NCBI RefSeq assembly: GCF_000687165.1
Contig: NZ_JMKU01000014.1
Span: 1-64,000, forward strand
Length of the DNA stretch: 64,000 nt
Origin: Paracidovorax oryzae ATCC 19882
GTDB lineage: Bacteria > Pseudomonadota > Gammaproteobacteria > Burkholderiales > Burkholderiaceae_C
Direction of reading: 5' to 3'
The first letter of the stretch is position 1; every line of letters starts with the position of its first letter. The translations under genes were made by a program, and so were the position numbers. Below the pieces are notes generated by a model. That model saw nothing but the letters and a program-made list of their open reading frames with translations. It made no database searches and was not told the DNA's origin. Positions 34,206-43,678 of this stretch are shown here, piece by piece.

Positions 34206-35353
34206 GCTGCGAGATCCTCAACCACACGCCGTTCCGGGCCCAGACGTTCGTGCATCGGGATGCACACACCGGCCCCGCCCTGGTGGTCGCCGTGAAAGGC
34301 AGCTGGCTGCTGTCCCACGCGGAAGGCACACCTGCGCGCCTCGCCCCTGCGGAGCGGCAGGCCCCCATCTTCCGCAGCGGCCTGCAGCAAACGCTGGGCA
34401 GCCTGCCGCTCGAAGACGCACAGGCCGCCGCCATCCAGGACCGGGCGAATGAATGCTGGAGCCGCATCGAATCCGAGCACGTGCCCCCGAAGCCCTGCTT
34501 CGACCTGCTGCTCCATGCCTGGGCCGTGGCGCCCGGGGGCCAGCCCGTGCGCTCCTTGGAGGCCGCCGTCGATGTCCTGGCCGGCCCCGCGGTACGCCGA
34601 CTGCTGGCCCTGCGCGCCTTCGCGCCACGGACATGGACGGCCGACTTCGGCGGCCTGGGCCGGCTGCGCCCGGACTGCGCGCACACGGCATCGCACATCC
34701 CGCTGCTGCGCCCCTTCGCCTTCGGCGGCCAGTGCACCGACCCCGCCACGGGCCAGCACCATGCCATCGAAGCCAACCCGGAAGGCATGGGGTACTACCG
34801 CACGGCCGCCGATGCCCGGGGCCGGCCCCTGCCCTGGGTGGAGCCGGCCGACCGGCTGATGCGCGATTGGGACGACCGGCCCGCTCCAGCGGCGCTGGGT
34901 CCCGTCCCGCCCCACCACGTGCCGCGCCGCGACCTGCAGGGCACCTTCGATGAACACTGGCGCGCCACGCGCGCACCGGAATTGCCGGAGGATTTCGATC
35001 CCCGGCACTACAACGCCGCGCCCGAGGCGCTGCAACTGCGCGAGTTCCCGCGCCCCGGCCATCGCATGGCGCTGCACGGCATGGACGCGGCAGGTCCGCT
35101 CTTCTTCACCTGGCCTGAGATCACCCTCACCGCCCAGGCGGAAACCACCGGGGGCACGCTGCTGCCCCCGCAGGAGATGCGCTGGGACACGCTGATGGCG
35201 GACACCGGCGAGCGGCTCGCCAGCCTGCTCTGGCGCACGGCCATCGCATTGCCGGCCCGGGAAGACATCGGCCTTGTGCACATCGCCGCCCACGCCCGTT
35301 CGCCTTCGGCCGTGCCATTCCACGCCGCCCGACCTTCCGCGCAGCCCGCCTGA
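34202..35353 (+). CDS. DUF2169 domain T6SS effector adaptor
   Basis: A 383-residue protein beginning MSCEILNHTPFRAQTFVHRD, with VVAVKGSWLL and later RHYNAAPEALQLREFPRPG, all typical of DUF2169. DUF2169 proteins act as adaptors loading PAAR or Rhs effectors onto VgrG in several systems. It overlaps the upstream gene by 4 nt and is followed after 14 nt by the ketoacyl-synthase-like gene. The ORF is open far upstream, but the conserved start and overlap fix ATG 34202. Confidence 0.8.
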   Translation: MSCEILNHTPFRAQTFVHRDAHTGPALVVAVKGSWLLSHAEGTPARLAPAERQAPIFRSGLQQTLGSLPLEDAQAAAIQDRANECWSRIESEHVPPKPCFDLLLHAWAVAPGGQPVRSLEAAVDVLAGPAVRRLLALRAFAPRTWTADFGGLGRLRPDCAHTASHIPLLRPFAFGGQCTDPATGQHHAIEANPEGMGYYRTAADARGRPLPWVEPADRLMRDWDDRPAPAALGPVPPHHVPRRDLQGTFDEHWRATRAPELPEDFDPRHYNAAPEALQLREFPRPGHRMALHGMDAAGPLFFTWPEITLTAQAETTGGTLLPPQEMRWDTLMADTGERLASLLWRTAIALPAREDIGLVHIAAHARSPSAVPFHAARPSAQPA

Positions 35354-35367
35354 CGCACGCAGTTCCC

Positions 35368-36570
35368 ATGGCCTCACCTTCCCCCGCTTCGCCCCACCGC
35401 CTCTGGCGCATCGAACACTGCGGCGCCGTCACTTCGGCCGGCACGCGCGCATGGCAATCGGCCGCCTCCTGGGTGGGACTGCAGAAGCGGTTCCGCAAGT
35501 CGGCCTGGCCCGCCGTCGGCCCGCATCCCATCACCACGGCCGCCTGCCCGGAAATCACCGGCGACGCGACCGGCATTCCGCGCCTGGCGCGCCTGCTGGG
35601 CGCCGCGCTGGCTGATCTCGCTAGCAGCCTCCAGACCGCAGCGGGCACCGCAAACCCGGCAGGCAGTGTCCGACTGCCCATCCCCGGCCAGATGGTCCTG
35701 GCCCTGCCCGCATGGCTGGAAGATGCGGACTGCGCGCAGGTCTGGAGATCGGGCCTTGCAGAACTGGCGCGCTGGGCCGGAGCCGGGGCCGAAGCGCCCT
35801 GGACGACGCTGCCCTGCCGCTTCGTGCGCGGCGGCCATACAGCGGGCTTCGCGGCCCTGTCTGCACTGCAGGGCACCACCGCACCCGGCGGCGGCACCGC
35901 GCTGCTCATGGCCGTGGACAGCCTGCTCGATGCGCCACGGCTGGCCCGGGCCTACGCAAACGGCGCGCTGCTCACCGACCGCACGCCGGAAGGCTGTGTC
36001 GCGAGCGAAGCAGCGGCCTGCCTGTGGCTGGCTGGCGCGCCCGATACCCACGCCAGCAGCGAACGCCACCTCGTGCTGCACGCCCCCGCCCTGGCGGAAA
36101 GCGGCAGCCCGCACAGGAGGCCACCACAGCCTCCCGACACCGGCGCGCTCGAACAGGTGCTGCGCAACGCGCTGGCCCAGGCCGGCTGGCAGGGCGAGCA
36201 CGTGGGCTATGGCATCTCGGATTTCGACGGTTCGGCATGGCGGGCGCTCGCCCAGGTGACCGCCCGCGTGCGGGCAGCCCCGGACCTGGAACCCACCGAT
36301 TGGGAGCCCGCTGCCGTGATCGGCCAAGTGGGCGCAGCCACCGGGCCCGTGCATTGGGCCCTGGCCGCCGAGCGCGCATGGCATGACGAGCGCCCGCCGA
36401 ATTCGGTGCTGTCCTGGGCACTCGACGAGGGCACTGGCGCCGCGGCTGTGGCGCTGGAGCGCACGGTGACGCTACCTGGAAGGCGGGATGCCCATCGGGA
36501 AGCGGCAAGCGGCGCAGAACTGGACACGGTGCGTACGTATTCGTCGCGCTTCCTCCAGCGCGCCGACTGA
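35368..36570 (+). CDS. Beta-ketoacyl-synthase-like protein of the T6SS module
   Basis: A 400-residue thiolase-fold protein related to 3-oxoacyl-ACP synthases, found after DUF2169 genes in T6SS effector modules. It contains WRIEHCGAVTSAG and ALLMAVDSLLDAPRLARAY. The usual KAS active-site Cys (ACS/TACSS) is not seen and the equivalent region is degenerate, so it is probably not a working condensing enzyme. A structural or chaperone role is inferred. Confidence 0.65.
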   Translation: MASPSPASPHRLWRIEHCGAVTSAGTRAWQSAASWVGLQKRFRKSAWPAVGPHPITTAACPEITGDATGIPRLARLLGAALADLASSLQTAAGTANPAGSVRLPIPGQMVLALPAWLEDADCAQVWRSGLAELARWAGAGAEAPWTTLPCRFVRGGHTAGFAALSALQGTTAPGGGTALLMAVDSLLDAPRLARAYANGALLTDRTPEGCVASEAAACLWLAGAPDTHASSERHLVLHAPALAESGSPHRRPPQPPDTGALEQVLRNALAQAGWQGEHVGYGISDFDGSAWRALAQVTARVRAAPDLEPTDWEPAAVIGQVGAATGPVHWALAAERAWHDERPPNSVLSWALDEGTGAAAVALERTVTLPGRRDAHREAASGAELDTVRTYSSRFLQRAD

Positions 36571-36624
36571 CGGACAGAAGAACAAACGAACAAGTAACGA
36601 ACAAGATCAGGGAGTCGACCGAGC

Positions 36625-39600
36625 ATGGGCACGCATATCTTCAGCGGGGGCAACGGCGCGATCACCCAGGTCGCCAGCGGATGGACCTTCGATCCGGCCA
36701 CCCCCGTCAAGCTCAAGACCAGCGGCACGCCCGGCGTGGCATGGCACGCCAACAACAGCCGCGCCATCGACGTCCCGCTGGGCACCATCCACGAGCACGG
36801 CACACAGATGGCCAACCGCTACGGCGCCATGGACCAGGGCCAGCACGATCCGGTCAGCGTCATCGTGGGCCTGTTCACCAACGTGCGCGACAAGGTCAAC
36901 GAACACGTGACCTATGTGAAGACGGTGGTCTACGAATCGGGCGAAATGGTCGTGAACGGCGTGACCACGCTGACGAACTCCGTGCTGAGCAAGCTGGCCC
37001 CGGAAATCCAGCAAACGGTCCGCAACGGTGCCGACGTCCTGGGCGGCATGAAGGTCGAGCACTTCGAAGGTGCGGCCCAGGAGCAGATCGACGAGATCAT
37101 GGAAATGCTGAAGGACCCGGCCACCTACGGCGGGCTGGCGCTCTCAATGGCGGCCACGGCGGCGCAGGGCGTGCCGGTGGTCGGGCAGGTCCTGGGCGGC
37201 GCGGTGGTGGCCGACCGCATCGCGACCCTGGGCGAGTCAGGCATCGCCGCGGCCCAGGAACTGCGGGACATCATGCAGACCTGGAGCTCTCCGATGACGG
37301 AGGCGCAACGGGAAGCGGCCCGCAAGCGTCTGGCGAAATGGATGCTCGGCGCCGGTCTTGCCCTTCTTCTGGCTCTGGCCGGCAAGAAGTTCAAGATGCG
37401 CACCAAAAGCAAGGGCAAGAACGATACCCACGAAACCACAGGACACAGCGATACGAAGCAACCACACGGCAAAGGCTCATGCGAGCTTTGCCCATCTAAG
37501 CATCCGGTACTCCTCTCCAGCGGGCAAAAGCTCATGGACGAGACGGACTTCACTCTACCTGGGCCTGGTCCATTGCTGTCCCTGCCTTGGCGCCGTCGCT
37601 ATCGCTCGGGTCTGGTAGAGGATGGTCCATTCGGGCGCGGCTGGGGCCACGCGGTGTTGCAGCAACTGCGCTTATCGGCAGAAGGGATGGTGTTCCAGGA
37701 CGAGGCAGGGCGTCACGTGCCTCTACCACTTGTGGCTGAGGGCGTGGATTACTTCGATCCATATGAACAGTTCACAGTGCGTCACACAAGTTCCGATCTG
37801 TGGATCGTGGAGCACAAGAGCGGCTTGCAGCAACACTTCTGCCGGCAGGCCCCCGAACAGTGGTGCCTTCCCCTCGCGCGCTTACAAGACCGCGATGGCA
37901 ATGCTATCGTGCTGCACTGGGAACCAATGGAGCTTGGCGACGGGGTCCGCACAGCAGAGCCGTTGACGTGGAGCGGCCGGCAGGAGCGCGAACGCAGGAC
38001 TCTGGAGAGCGGCGTAAAAGCGCAGAGCGCTTCCACCGACGCTTTCTCTGCAGCTTTTCGCCCATTGCGCCTCACCGGCCTCACCGACACGGCAGGCCGC
38101 CACCTACGACTGTCCTGGCAGCGCGCGCCGGCACCCGCACTGCACGATGCCCTGCAGGGCGAACGCATCGCACGCGTCGAACTTCTCGTGCCCGGCCATG
38201 CGCCCACCGAGCTCGCGCGCTACGACTACGATGCCCACGGCCAGCTCGTTTCCACGCAACATGGCGGCATCCTCTACCGCCAATACGCTTGGCGCTCGGG
38301 GGTGCTGGTGGGCTATCGGAAGTCCAGCGGGCACCGCTATTTCGCCCAGTACGACAACGAAGGTCCCCAGGGCCGCGTATTGCGCTCCTGGTGTGCCGAC
38401 GCGCCCGTGCCCGGCCAGGACGACGACCGCTTCGCCTACTTCCCCACCGAGCGCATCACCCGCCACATCGACGGCCTGGGCCGCGTCACCGCCTACCACT
38501 GGGACGCGCGCTTCAACATCGTGGCCACCGTCACCGCCGAGGGCACGCCCGAGGCCGTGCGCGAGGAAACGCCGTTCGACGCTATGGGCACCCCGCGCGG
38601 GCGCATCGACGCGCTAGGCCGGCGCACCAGCCTGCGCACCGACGCGCGCGGCAACATCGTGCAGATCATTGACGCCCTGGGGCAAAGCACCCAACTGCAG
38701 TACGACCAGCGGGACCTTGTCACCGTGCTGCGCGATGCCATGGGTTTCGAGTGGCGCCTTGCCTATGACCACAACGGTCATCTTGTGCGAGCGACCGATC
38801 CGCTGGGCCAAGCCACCGCCTATGCGTACGACGCTCAAGGCCGCCCCGTGGAGATTACAGATGCGCGCGGCAGCATTCGAAGCCTTGCCTGGGACAAGAC
38901 CGGCAATCTCATCGCCACCACCGATTGCTCTGGCCGCACCACACGCTTCACCTACGGTCCGATGGGGCAGATCCTGGAGCGCATCGATGCGCTCGGACAG
39001 CCAACGCGCTACGCCTACGACGGCGCGGGCCGCCTTGTGCAGGTGCAGGAGCCCGGAACGAATGACGCACACGCCGTGCATCAGTACGCCTGGAATGGCG
39101 AGGGCCAATTGGTGGCCTACTGCGACCCGATGGGCCAGACCACGCGCTACACCTACGACGGCGCGGGCCGCCCGCTCGCGCGTCAGGACGCTGCTGGTCG
39201 CACACTCGCCTACCACTACGACGCAGCGGGCCGCCTCGCTTCTCTCATCAACGAGAACCGTGCGCAGGCCACTTTCCGCTACGACCTGCGCGACCAGCTC
39301 ACCGACGAGATAGGCTTCGACGGTCGCTGGCAGCGCTACGTGTACAACGCCGCTGGCGAGCTCACCCACGTGATCGAAGCGGGAGGCTGCGATGCCGGCC
39401 CCGGCAAGGTCACGCGTTTCGAGCGCGACGCGCTCGGCCGCCTGCTGGTCAGGCGGTCGCACGGGTATGAAGTCGTGGAAGAGACCACCTATCGCTACGA
39501 CGCACTGGGCCGACTCATACAGGCAAGCAATGGTGCAGCACATCTGGCGTTCGCCTATGACCCCATCGGGCAATTACTATCGGAAACCCAAACGCTCATC

Positions 39601-41421
39601 GGCCAGGGCAGCCTCGGCAAATCGCGCATCGGCGATCTGCCTTCCCGCGACTTGGTTAGGACCGTAACTCATGCCTACGATCCGCTAGGCAACCGCATCC
39701 GCACCAGCTTGCCCGACGGGCGCACGCTGAGCTGGCTGTTCTACGGGTCCGGGCATCTGCACCAGATCAACATCGCACCGGGAGACAGCCAGATCGCCCG
39801 CGAAGTCATCACCGACATCGAACGCGACATGCTGCACCGTGAAGTCGAGCGTAGCCAGGGCGCCACCACCAGCCATTTCAGCTGGGACCCGGCCAGTCGC
39901 TTGGTGCGCCACCGCGCCAGCCTGCGGGGCAGCGGCAATGTGGCGCCAGCGGCACGCAACACGGTGCTTGAGCGGGCCTACGCCTACGACGCAACGAGCC
40001 AGCTCGTCGCACGTGCCGATACCTTGCGCGGCCGGCAGGACTTCCGCTACGACCCCACGGGGCGCATCCTCGCCGCACTTCCCGCTCTAGGCAGTGCGCT
40101 GGCCAGGGAGCTGTTCGCGTTCGATCCTGCTGGCAACCTGCTGGATGCCAGCGAAGCGCAGATGCAGCGCCAGCAGGCAGGCCAGGGCATGCCTCAGCAA
40201 GGCCTAGGCGTGGTGGGCGACAACCGCCTGCGCTTCTACCAGGACCTGCATTTCGAATACGACGTGCATGGCAACGTGACGAAGCGCACGCGCGGCAACC
40301 GCAAGGCGGGCCACCACGAAACCATCGAGCTGCGCTGGAACGCCGACCACCAACTGGTCGAATCCACCACCACCCAACACGGCGTGACGCAGGCGACCCG
40401 CTACGCCTACGATGCGCTCGGCCGCCGCGTGGCCAAAAGCGACCGGTTCGGCACAACGCACTACCTGTGGGACGGTGACCTGATGGTGCACAGCCAGCGG
40501 GGGAGGCGCGGATCGCTGTTCATCTACGAGCCGGACAGCTTCGTTCCGCTGGCCACCGTCCAGGGCACGGGAGAGGAGCAACACACATACTGGTACCACT
40601 GCGACCAGATCGGGGCGCCGCTGGAACTGACCGATGTCAATGGTCAAATTGCATGGGCCGTCGATTACAAAGTGTGGGGCGAGGCTACGCTGCGGGCTAT
40701 ACCGCGGTCCGACACTGGTACACATGGTGTGCCTGGACCTCGGCGCCAAGGGCATGGCCCTGAAGCGAAATCCCATGCTGCCGATAGCGAGGTAGTGTGC
40801 GCTCGAGAACCTCAACGTGTCGAGCAACCGTTCCGGTTTCAGGGCCAGCAGTTTGATGAGGAAACAGGATTACATTACAACCGATCCCGATACTACGACC
40901 CGGCAGTAGGAAGATTCATCAGCGAAGATCCCATAGGATTTTTGGGCGGAATAAATACCTTCATATACCCTCTCGATCCTTACTCTTGGATCGACCCTAC
41001 AGGCCTTGCTGGCTTTAGAGCTTGTCCATGTGTTTGCAAGGATATCCTCGCCGGATTGAACGTTGGCCCCCACAGCAAGATAAAAAAGATTGGCGGATTA
41101 TATGACTCTCACCATATATATCAAGACAAGGCGCTAGAGGGTCTGCCTGGTTATACGCGTGGCGCAGCCGTTGCAATCAGCTTGCAAGGGAGAAATGCGG
41201 ATAGGACAACACGGGGTACGCCACACTATAATGCAAATCGAGTGCAAGACCAGGCAGGTGGAGGAACGCTAGCAGCCGAGCGACGTATCGGATACAAAAG
41301 CATGCGTCGCGCAGGGCTCACTGAGGAACAGGCAAAATGCGCTATGCTTGAAGCGGACAATCATTTGATTGGCCTTGGACTGAATCCGTCGACAGTGACA
41401 AACATACCTGGGAACAGATAA
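36625..41421 (+). CDS. Rhs-family polymorphic toxin with C-terminal HNH-type (SHH) nuclease tip
   Basis: A 1598-residue T6SS effector. The N-terminal third carries hydrophobic segments (about 170-200 and 235-255) and a DUF6531-type entry (CPSKHPVLLSSGQKL). Many YD/RHS repeats follow (RYAYDGAGRLVQVQE, TRYTYDGAGRPLA). The core ends with RFISEDPIGFLGG and WIDPTGL, where the cage is normally cleaved. The last ~137 residues (coding 41008-41418) are AT-richer and contain DSHHIYQDKAL and GTPHYNANRVQ, matching the HNH/EndoVII toxin group with an SHH signature. The target is presumably DNA. No clear PAAR motif is seen in the N-terminus. The immunity candidate starts 2 nt after its stop. Confidence 0.85.
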   Translation: MGTHIFSGGNGAITQVASGWTFDPATPVKLKTSGTPGVAWHANNSRAIDVPLGTIHEHGTQMANRYGAMDQGQHDPVSVIVGLFTNVRDKVNEHVTYVKTVVYESGEMVVNGVTTLTNSVLSKLAPEIQQTVRNGADVLGGMKVEHFEGAAQEQIDEIMEMLKDPATYGGLALSMAATAAQGVPVVGQVLGGAVVADRIATLGESGIAAAQELRDIMQTWSSPMTEAQREAARKRLAKWMLGAGLALLLALAGKKFKMRTKSKGKNDTHETTGHSDTKQPHGKGSCELCPSKHPVLLSSGQKLMDETDFTLPGPGPLLSLPWRRRYRSGLVEDGPFGRGWGHAVLQQLRLSAEGMVFQDEAGRHVPLPLVAEGVDYFDPYEQFTVRHTSSDLWIVEHKSGLQQHFCRQAPEQWCLPLARLQDRDGNAIVLHWEPMELGDGVRTAEPLTWSGRQERERRTLESGVKAQSASTDAFSAAFRPLRLTGLTDTAGRHLRLSWQRAPAPALHDALQGERIARVELLVPGHAPTELARYDYDAHGQLVSTQHGGILYRQYAWRSGVLVGYRKSSGHRYFAQYDNEGPQGRVLRSWCADAPVPGQDDDRFAYFPTERITRHIDGLGRVTAYHWDARFNIVATVTAEGTPEAVREETPFDAMGTPRGRIDALGRRTSLRTDARGNIVQIIDALGQSTQLQYDQRDLVTVLRDAMGFEWRLAYDHNGHLVRATDPLGQATAYAYDAQGRPVEITDARGSIRSLAWDKTGNLIATTDCSGRTTRFTYGPMGQILERIDALGQPTRYAYDGAGRLVQVQEPGTNDAHAVHQYAWNGEGQLVAYCDPMGQTTRYTYDGAGRPLARQDAAGRTLAYHYDAAGRLASLINENRAQATFRYDLRDQLTDEIGFDGRWQRYVYNAAGELTHVIEAGGCDAGPGKVTRFERDALGRLLVRRSHGYEVVEETTYRYDALGRLIQASNGAAHLAFAYDPIGQLLSETQTLIGQGSLGKSRIGDLPSRDLVRTVTHAYDPLGNRIRTSLPDGRTLSWLFYGSGHLHQINIAPGDSQIAREVITDIERDMLHREVERSQGATTSHFSWDPASRLVRHRASLRGSGNVAPAARNTVLERAYAYDATSQLVARADTLRGRQDFRYDPTGRILAALPALGSALARELFAFDPAGNLLDASEAQMQRQQAGQGMPQQGLGVVGDNRLRFYQDLHFEYDVHGNVTKRTRGNRKAGHHETIELRWNADHQLVESTTTQHGVTQATRYAYDALGRRVAKSDRFGTTHYLWDGDLMVHSQRGRRGSLFIYEPDSFVPLATVQGTGEEQHTYWYHCDQIGAPLELTDVNGQIAWAVDYKVWGEATLRAIPRSDTGTHGVPGPRRQGHGPEAKSHAADSEVVCAREPQRVEQPFRFQGQQFDEETGLHYNRSRYYDPAVGRFISEDPIGFLGGINTFIYPLDPYSWIDPTGLAGFRACPCVCKDILAGLNVGPHSKIKKIGGLYDSHHIYQDKALEGLPGYTRGAAVAISLQGRNADRTTRGTPHYNANRVQDQAGGGTLAAERRIGYKSMRRAGLTEEQAKCAMLEADNHLIGLGLNPSTVTNIPGNR
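41008..41418 (+). other. Toxin-tip coding segment of the Rhs gene
   Basis: The sequence changes abruptly from GC-rich RHS core to AT-richer DNA near the DPTGL boundary, as expected where Rhs C-terminal tips are exchanged by recombination. The candidate nuclease motif SHH lies at residues 1495-1497. The AT-richer composition continues through the immunity gene. Confidence 0.6.
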
Positions 41422-41423
41422 TT

Positions 41424-41816
41424 ATGAAACTTGATTTGGCAAAAGCAAAATCCGCACTACTTCTTCTTGGCACGTCCTTTTTCATGGGTGAAGAAAACAC
41501 CTTGAAAGACCGATTTAATCTGAACCATGAATTAATTCAAGAAGGCCTAGAGCGGCTGAGCGAACTCACCAAAAACAACCGCGGAGACCTCTCACCGCCG
41601 GCCGCGGATTGTGAGATTTCCATAGAAGAAGATGATGATGACGAGGAAAACGAAGATGCGCCGATCAGAATTTACAAGCTGAATGAGGGTGGCTGGGGTT
41701 TTGAAATGGATATCTTCAAGTCTGGAGAAAAAACAGATATAACCATGCGAGGTGAATTCCCGATTGATTTCAACGAAAAAAATAACATTGAATTTCATAT
41801 GTTCGAAGTCATGTAA
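41424..41816 (+). CDS. Candidate immunity protein for the Rhs toxin
   Basis: A 130-residue, strongly acidic cytosolic protein with a run of Asp/Glu (SIEEDDDDEENED, near residue 65). It starts 2 nt downstream of the Rhs stop, the usual place of the cognate immunity gene, and shares the low GC of the toxin tip. Acidic surfaces are common in nuclease inhibitors. No family recognised; the assignment rests on position and charge. Confidence 0.7.
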   Translation: MKLDLAKAKSALLLLGTSFFMGEENTLKDRFNLNHELIQEGLERLSELTKNNRGDLSPPAADCEISIEEDDDDEENEDAPIRIYKLNEGGWGFEMDIFKSGEKTDITMRGEFPIDFNEKNNIEFHMFEVM

Positions 41817-41918
41817 CGACTTGAACATCCCCGCCGCAGCAAGCGGCAAGTCTGTTTTGACTAATTGAGCTCAGGAAGTTCTGAGGGCATCCCACGCTCT
41901 CGACTTCCATCCGTTTAC

Positions 41919-42707
41919 ATGGTTGTTCCGAAACCTCCTAAAATATACGGACTGATCCCCAGGTACGAAAGCGGAAAGCTGCTGCGTTGGTCCGTATCCA
42001 TCACACGTCGCGGTAAGCACTTCGGCAAAGAGTTCCGGGTCGCTACTTATGGTGATCCGGAAAAGGCCAAAGCCGCAGCCATCGCCTATCGCGACGAACT
42101 TCTGAAGAAGTTTCCGGCGATGAGCCGACGCGAGTTCGGAACGATCGTCCGCAGCAATAACACGTCTGGCGTTCCAGGCGTATCGCGCCGTGAGGAAAAC
42201 GGCTATGCCAGATGGTCTGCACTTGTTTCTTTGCCCGACGGTACGACACGTAGACGAACCTTCGCTGTGGTGAAGTACGGAGAAAAGGTAGCCCGGCAAA
42301 AGGCCATCGAAGCACGGACCGAATTGCTCAAGTTGCTTGATGGCTGGTTTGTCCATCATCCTGATGCCGTTCCACTTGGTCAAATTCCCTCCGCTGTTGT
42401 TCCAATCGCTATGCCTAAGCGTGAAAGCAGCCTAGCGGAAGGTAAGCGTCAGCCATCGCCAGAGAAGCGGGTCTACCGTATGGAGATCAAGTGGAGCCTG
42501 CGCAGCGGCGTGCAGGTTTGCCGCGACTACTGGGTAGCGGAATGCGCGGTAGCGACCGGGGGCACCCGGCGCAAGCAGTTCTCCGTAGCCGAGTACGGTG
42601 AAGACAGAGCCCGGCATCTTGCCTTTGAACAGCGTCGCGAGTGGCTTGCGCATCCTCCAGAACTGTCGCGCAAACGAACACAGCGGAAGAACACACACAG
42701 TCTCTAA
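41919..42707 (+). CDS. AP2/ERF-type DNA-binding-domain protein
   Basis: A 262-residue basic protein with three AP2-like beta-sheet units. The first is LLRWSVSITRRGKHFGKEF. The second is the clearest: NNTSGVPGVSRREENGYARW followed by TFAVVKYGEKVARQKAIEAR. The third lies near RMEIKWSLRSGV. Bacterial AP2 domains occur in HNH homing endonucleases and mobile-element proteins, but I see no HNH motif here. A DNA-binding or regulatory role is likely. ATG 41919 lacks a good ribosome site; TTG 41865 would extend it by 18 residues. Confidence 0.65.
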   Translation: MVVPKPPKIYGLIPRYESGKLLRWSVSITRRGKHFGKEFRVATYGDPEKAKAAAIAYRDELLKKFPAMSRREFGTIVRSNNTSGVPGVSRREENGYARWSALVSLPDGTTRRRTFAVVKYGEKVARQKAIEARTELLKLLDGWFVHHPDAVPLGQIPSAVVPIAMPKRESSLAEGKRQPSPEKRVYRMEIKWSLRSGVQVCRDYWVAECAVATGGTRRKQFSVAEYGEDRARHLAFEQRREWLAHPPELSRKRTQRKNTHSL

Positions 42708-42832
42708 TGCTCGAGAGGCATAGGAGTCTAAGCTCCAAGCGAGGTAAGCCGGACAATCCACTGGGCCCGTTGCCGGTTACGCATCCATCACGTTTGCGCA
42801 GGTACCATAAAGCAAAACTGGAGGAGGGAAGA

Positions 42833-43606
42833 ATGGACCAGCACACGAATTCCCACGGTGTATGCATTACCGACCGAGGCGTTGCGAGATTGCTGGCCGT
42901 CGTGGAGGTCGAGAAGGAGCAGCGGATCCGCTGCCAGCAGCCGGGGTGCAACCACACCGTGTACAAGGCGATCCATGTCGTGGACGAGCAGGGCACTTTG
43001 CTGGTGCTCGGCTCCACCTGCTTTGGGAAGCGGTATGGGTCTCCCACGAAACTGGGCGATCCTGCGTATGGAACTGGCGGGGGGCGGGTGCTGACGAGCG
43101 AAGAGCGGCAGATGCTGCAGGACAACACTCGCGCGTTCATCGAGCGTTTCGCGAAGGAATACCTGGCTCACCGGGCGGCCGCACAGGCCAAGCTGCAATC
43201 GATGCGCGCCAGGCCAGTGCCGGCGTATGCCAACTTCGCCTCCTGGCCTCATCCACTGATTCGCCAGAAACCGTCACCGGAGCCGGCCATGGCGCCTGCA
43301 AGGCCAGGGCCCTGGCCATGGATGAAACCCAGGACGTCGATGGCTTATTTCAAGCTCAAGGATGGCTCAGCATGGGTGCGCGTCGAACGCCACGATGGAC
43401 AGCAGATGCTGGCACCGCTGCCAGTGTTTGAAGGGTGGGACGAGGCACTGCCGGCGTTGTGCGGGACCGCGGACCTGGAGCACACCGCCTATGTGGTGCC
43501 GGACATCAGGCGCGCGATCGCGTACCTTCGGGAGCGCGCCGTCGTCACGCTCGTCACAGGTGTCTGGAAGGACATCGCAGGAAAGTCTGCCGAGACTTCT
43601 TGGTAG
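42833..43606 (+). CDS. Hypothetical ICE-associated protein with possible zinc site
   Basis: A 257-residue protein preceded by a strong ribosome site (GGAGGAGGG). The first 60 residues hold IRCQQPGCNHTVYKAIHV and LGSTCFGKRYG, three cysteines and a histidine that may bind zinc. A Pro-rich linker (PSPEPAMAPARPGPWPW) precedes a C-terminal domain (AWVRVERHDGQQMLAPLP). Similar proteins occur in conjugative elements as far as I recall, but no function is known. Confidence 0.6.
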   Translation: MDQHTNSHGVCITDRGVARLLAVVEVEKEQRIRCQQPGCNHTVYKAIHVVDEQGTLLVLGSTCFGKRYGSPTKLGDPAYGTGGGRVLTSEERQMLQDNTRAFIERFAKEYLAHRAAAQAKLQSMRARPVPAYANFASWPHPLIRQKPSPEPAMAPARPGPWPWMKPRTSMAYFKLKDGSAWVRVERHDGQQMLAPLPVFEGWDEALPALCGTADLEHTAYVVPDIRRAIAYLRERAVVTLVTGVWKDIAGKSAETSW

Positions 43607-43678
43607 CAGCGCGCCACTGCTGCCACAACGATCCCCTATCGAGATCTGTAGCAACCACTACACATTCCATTTATGAAC

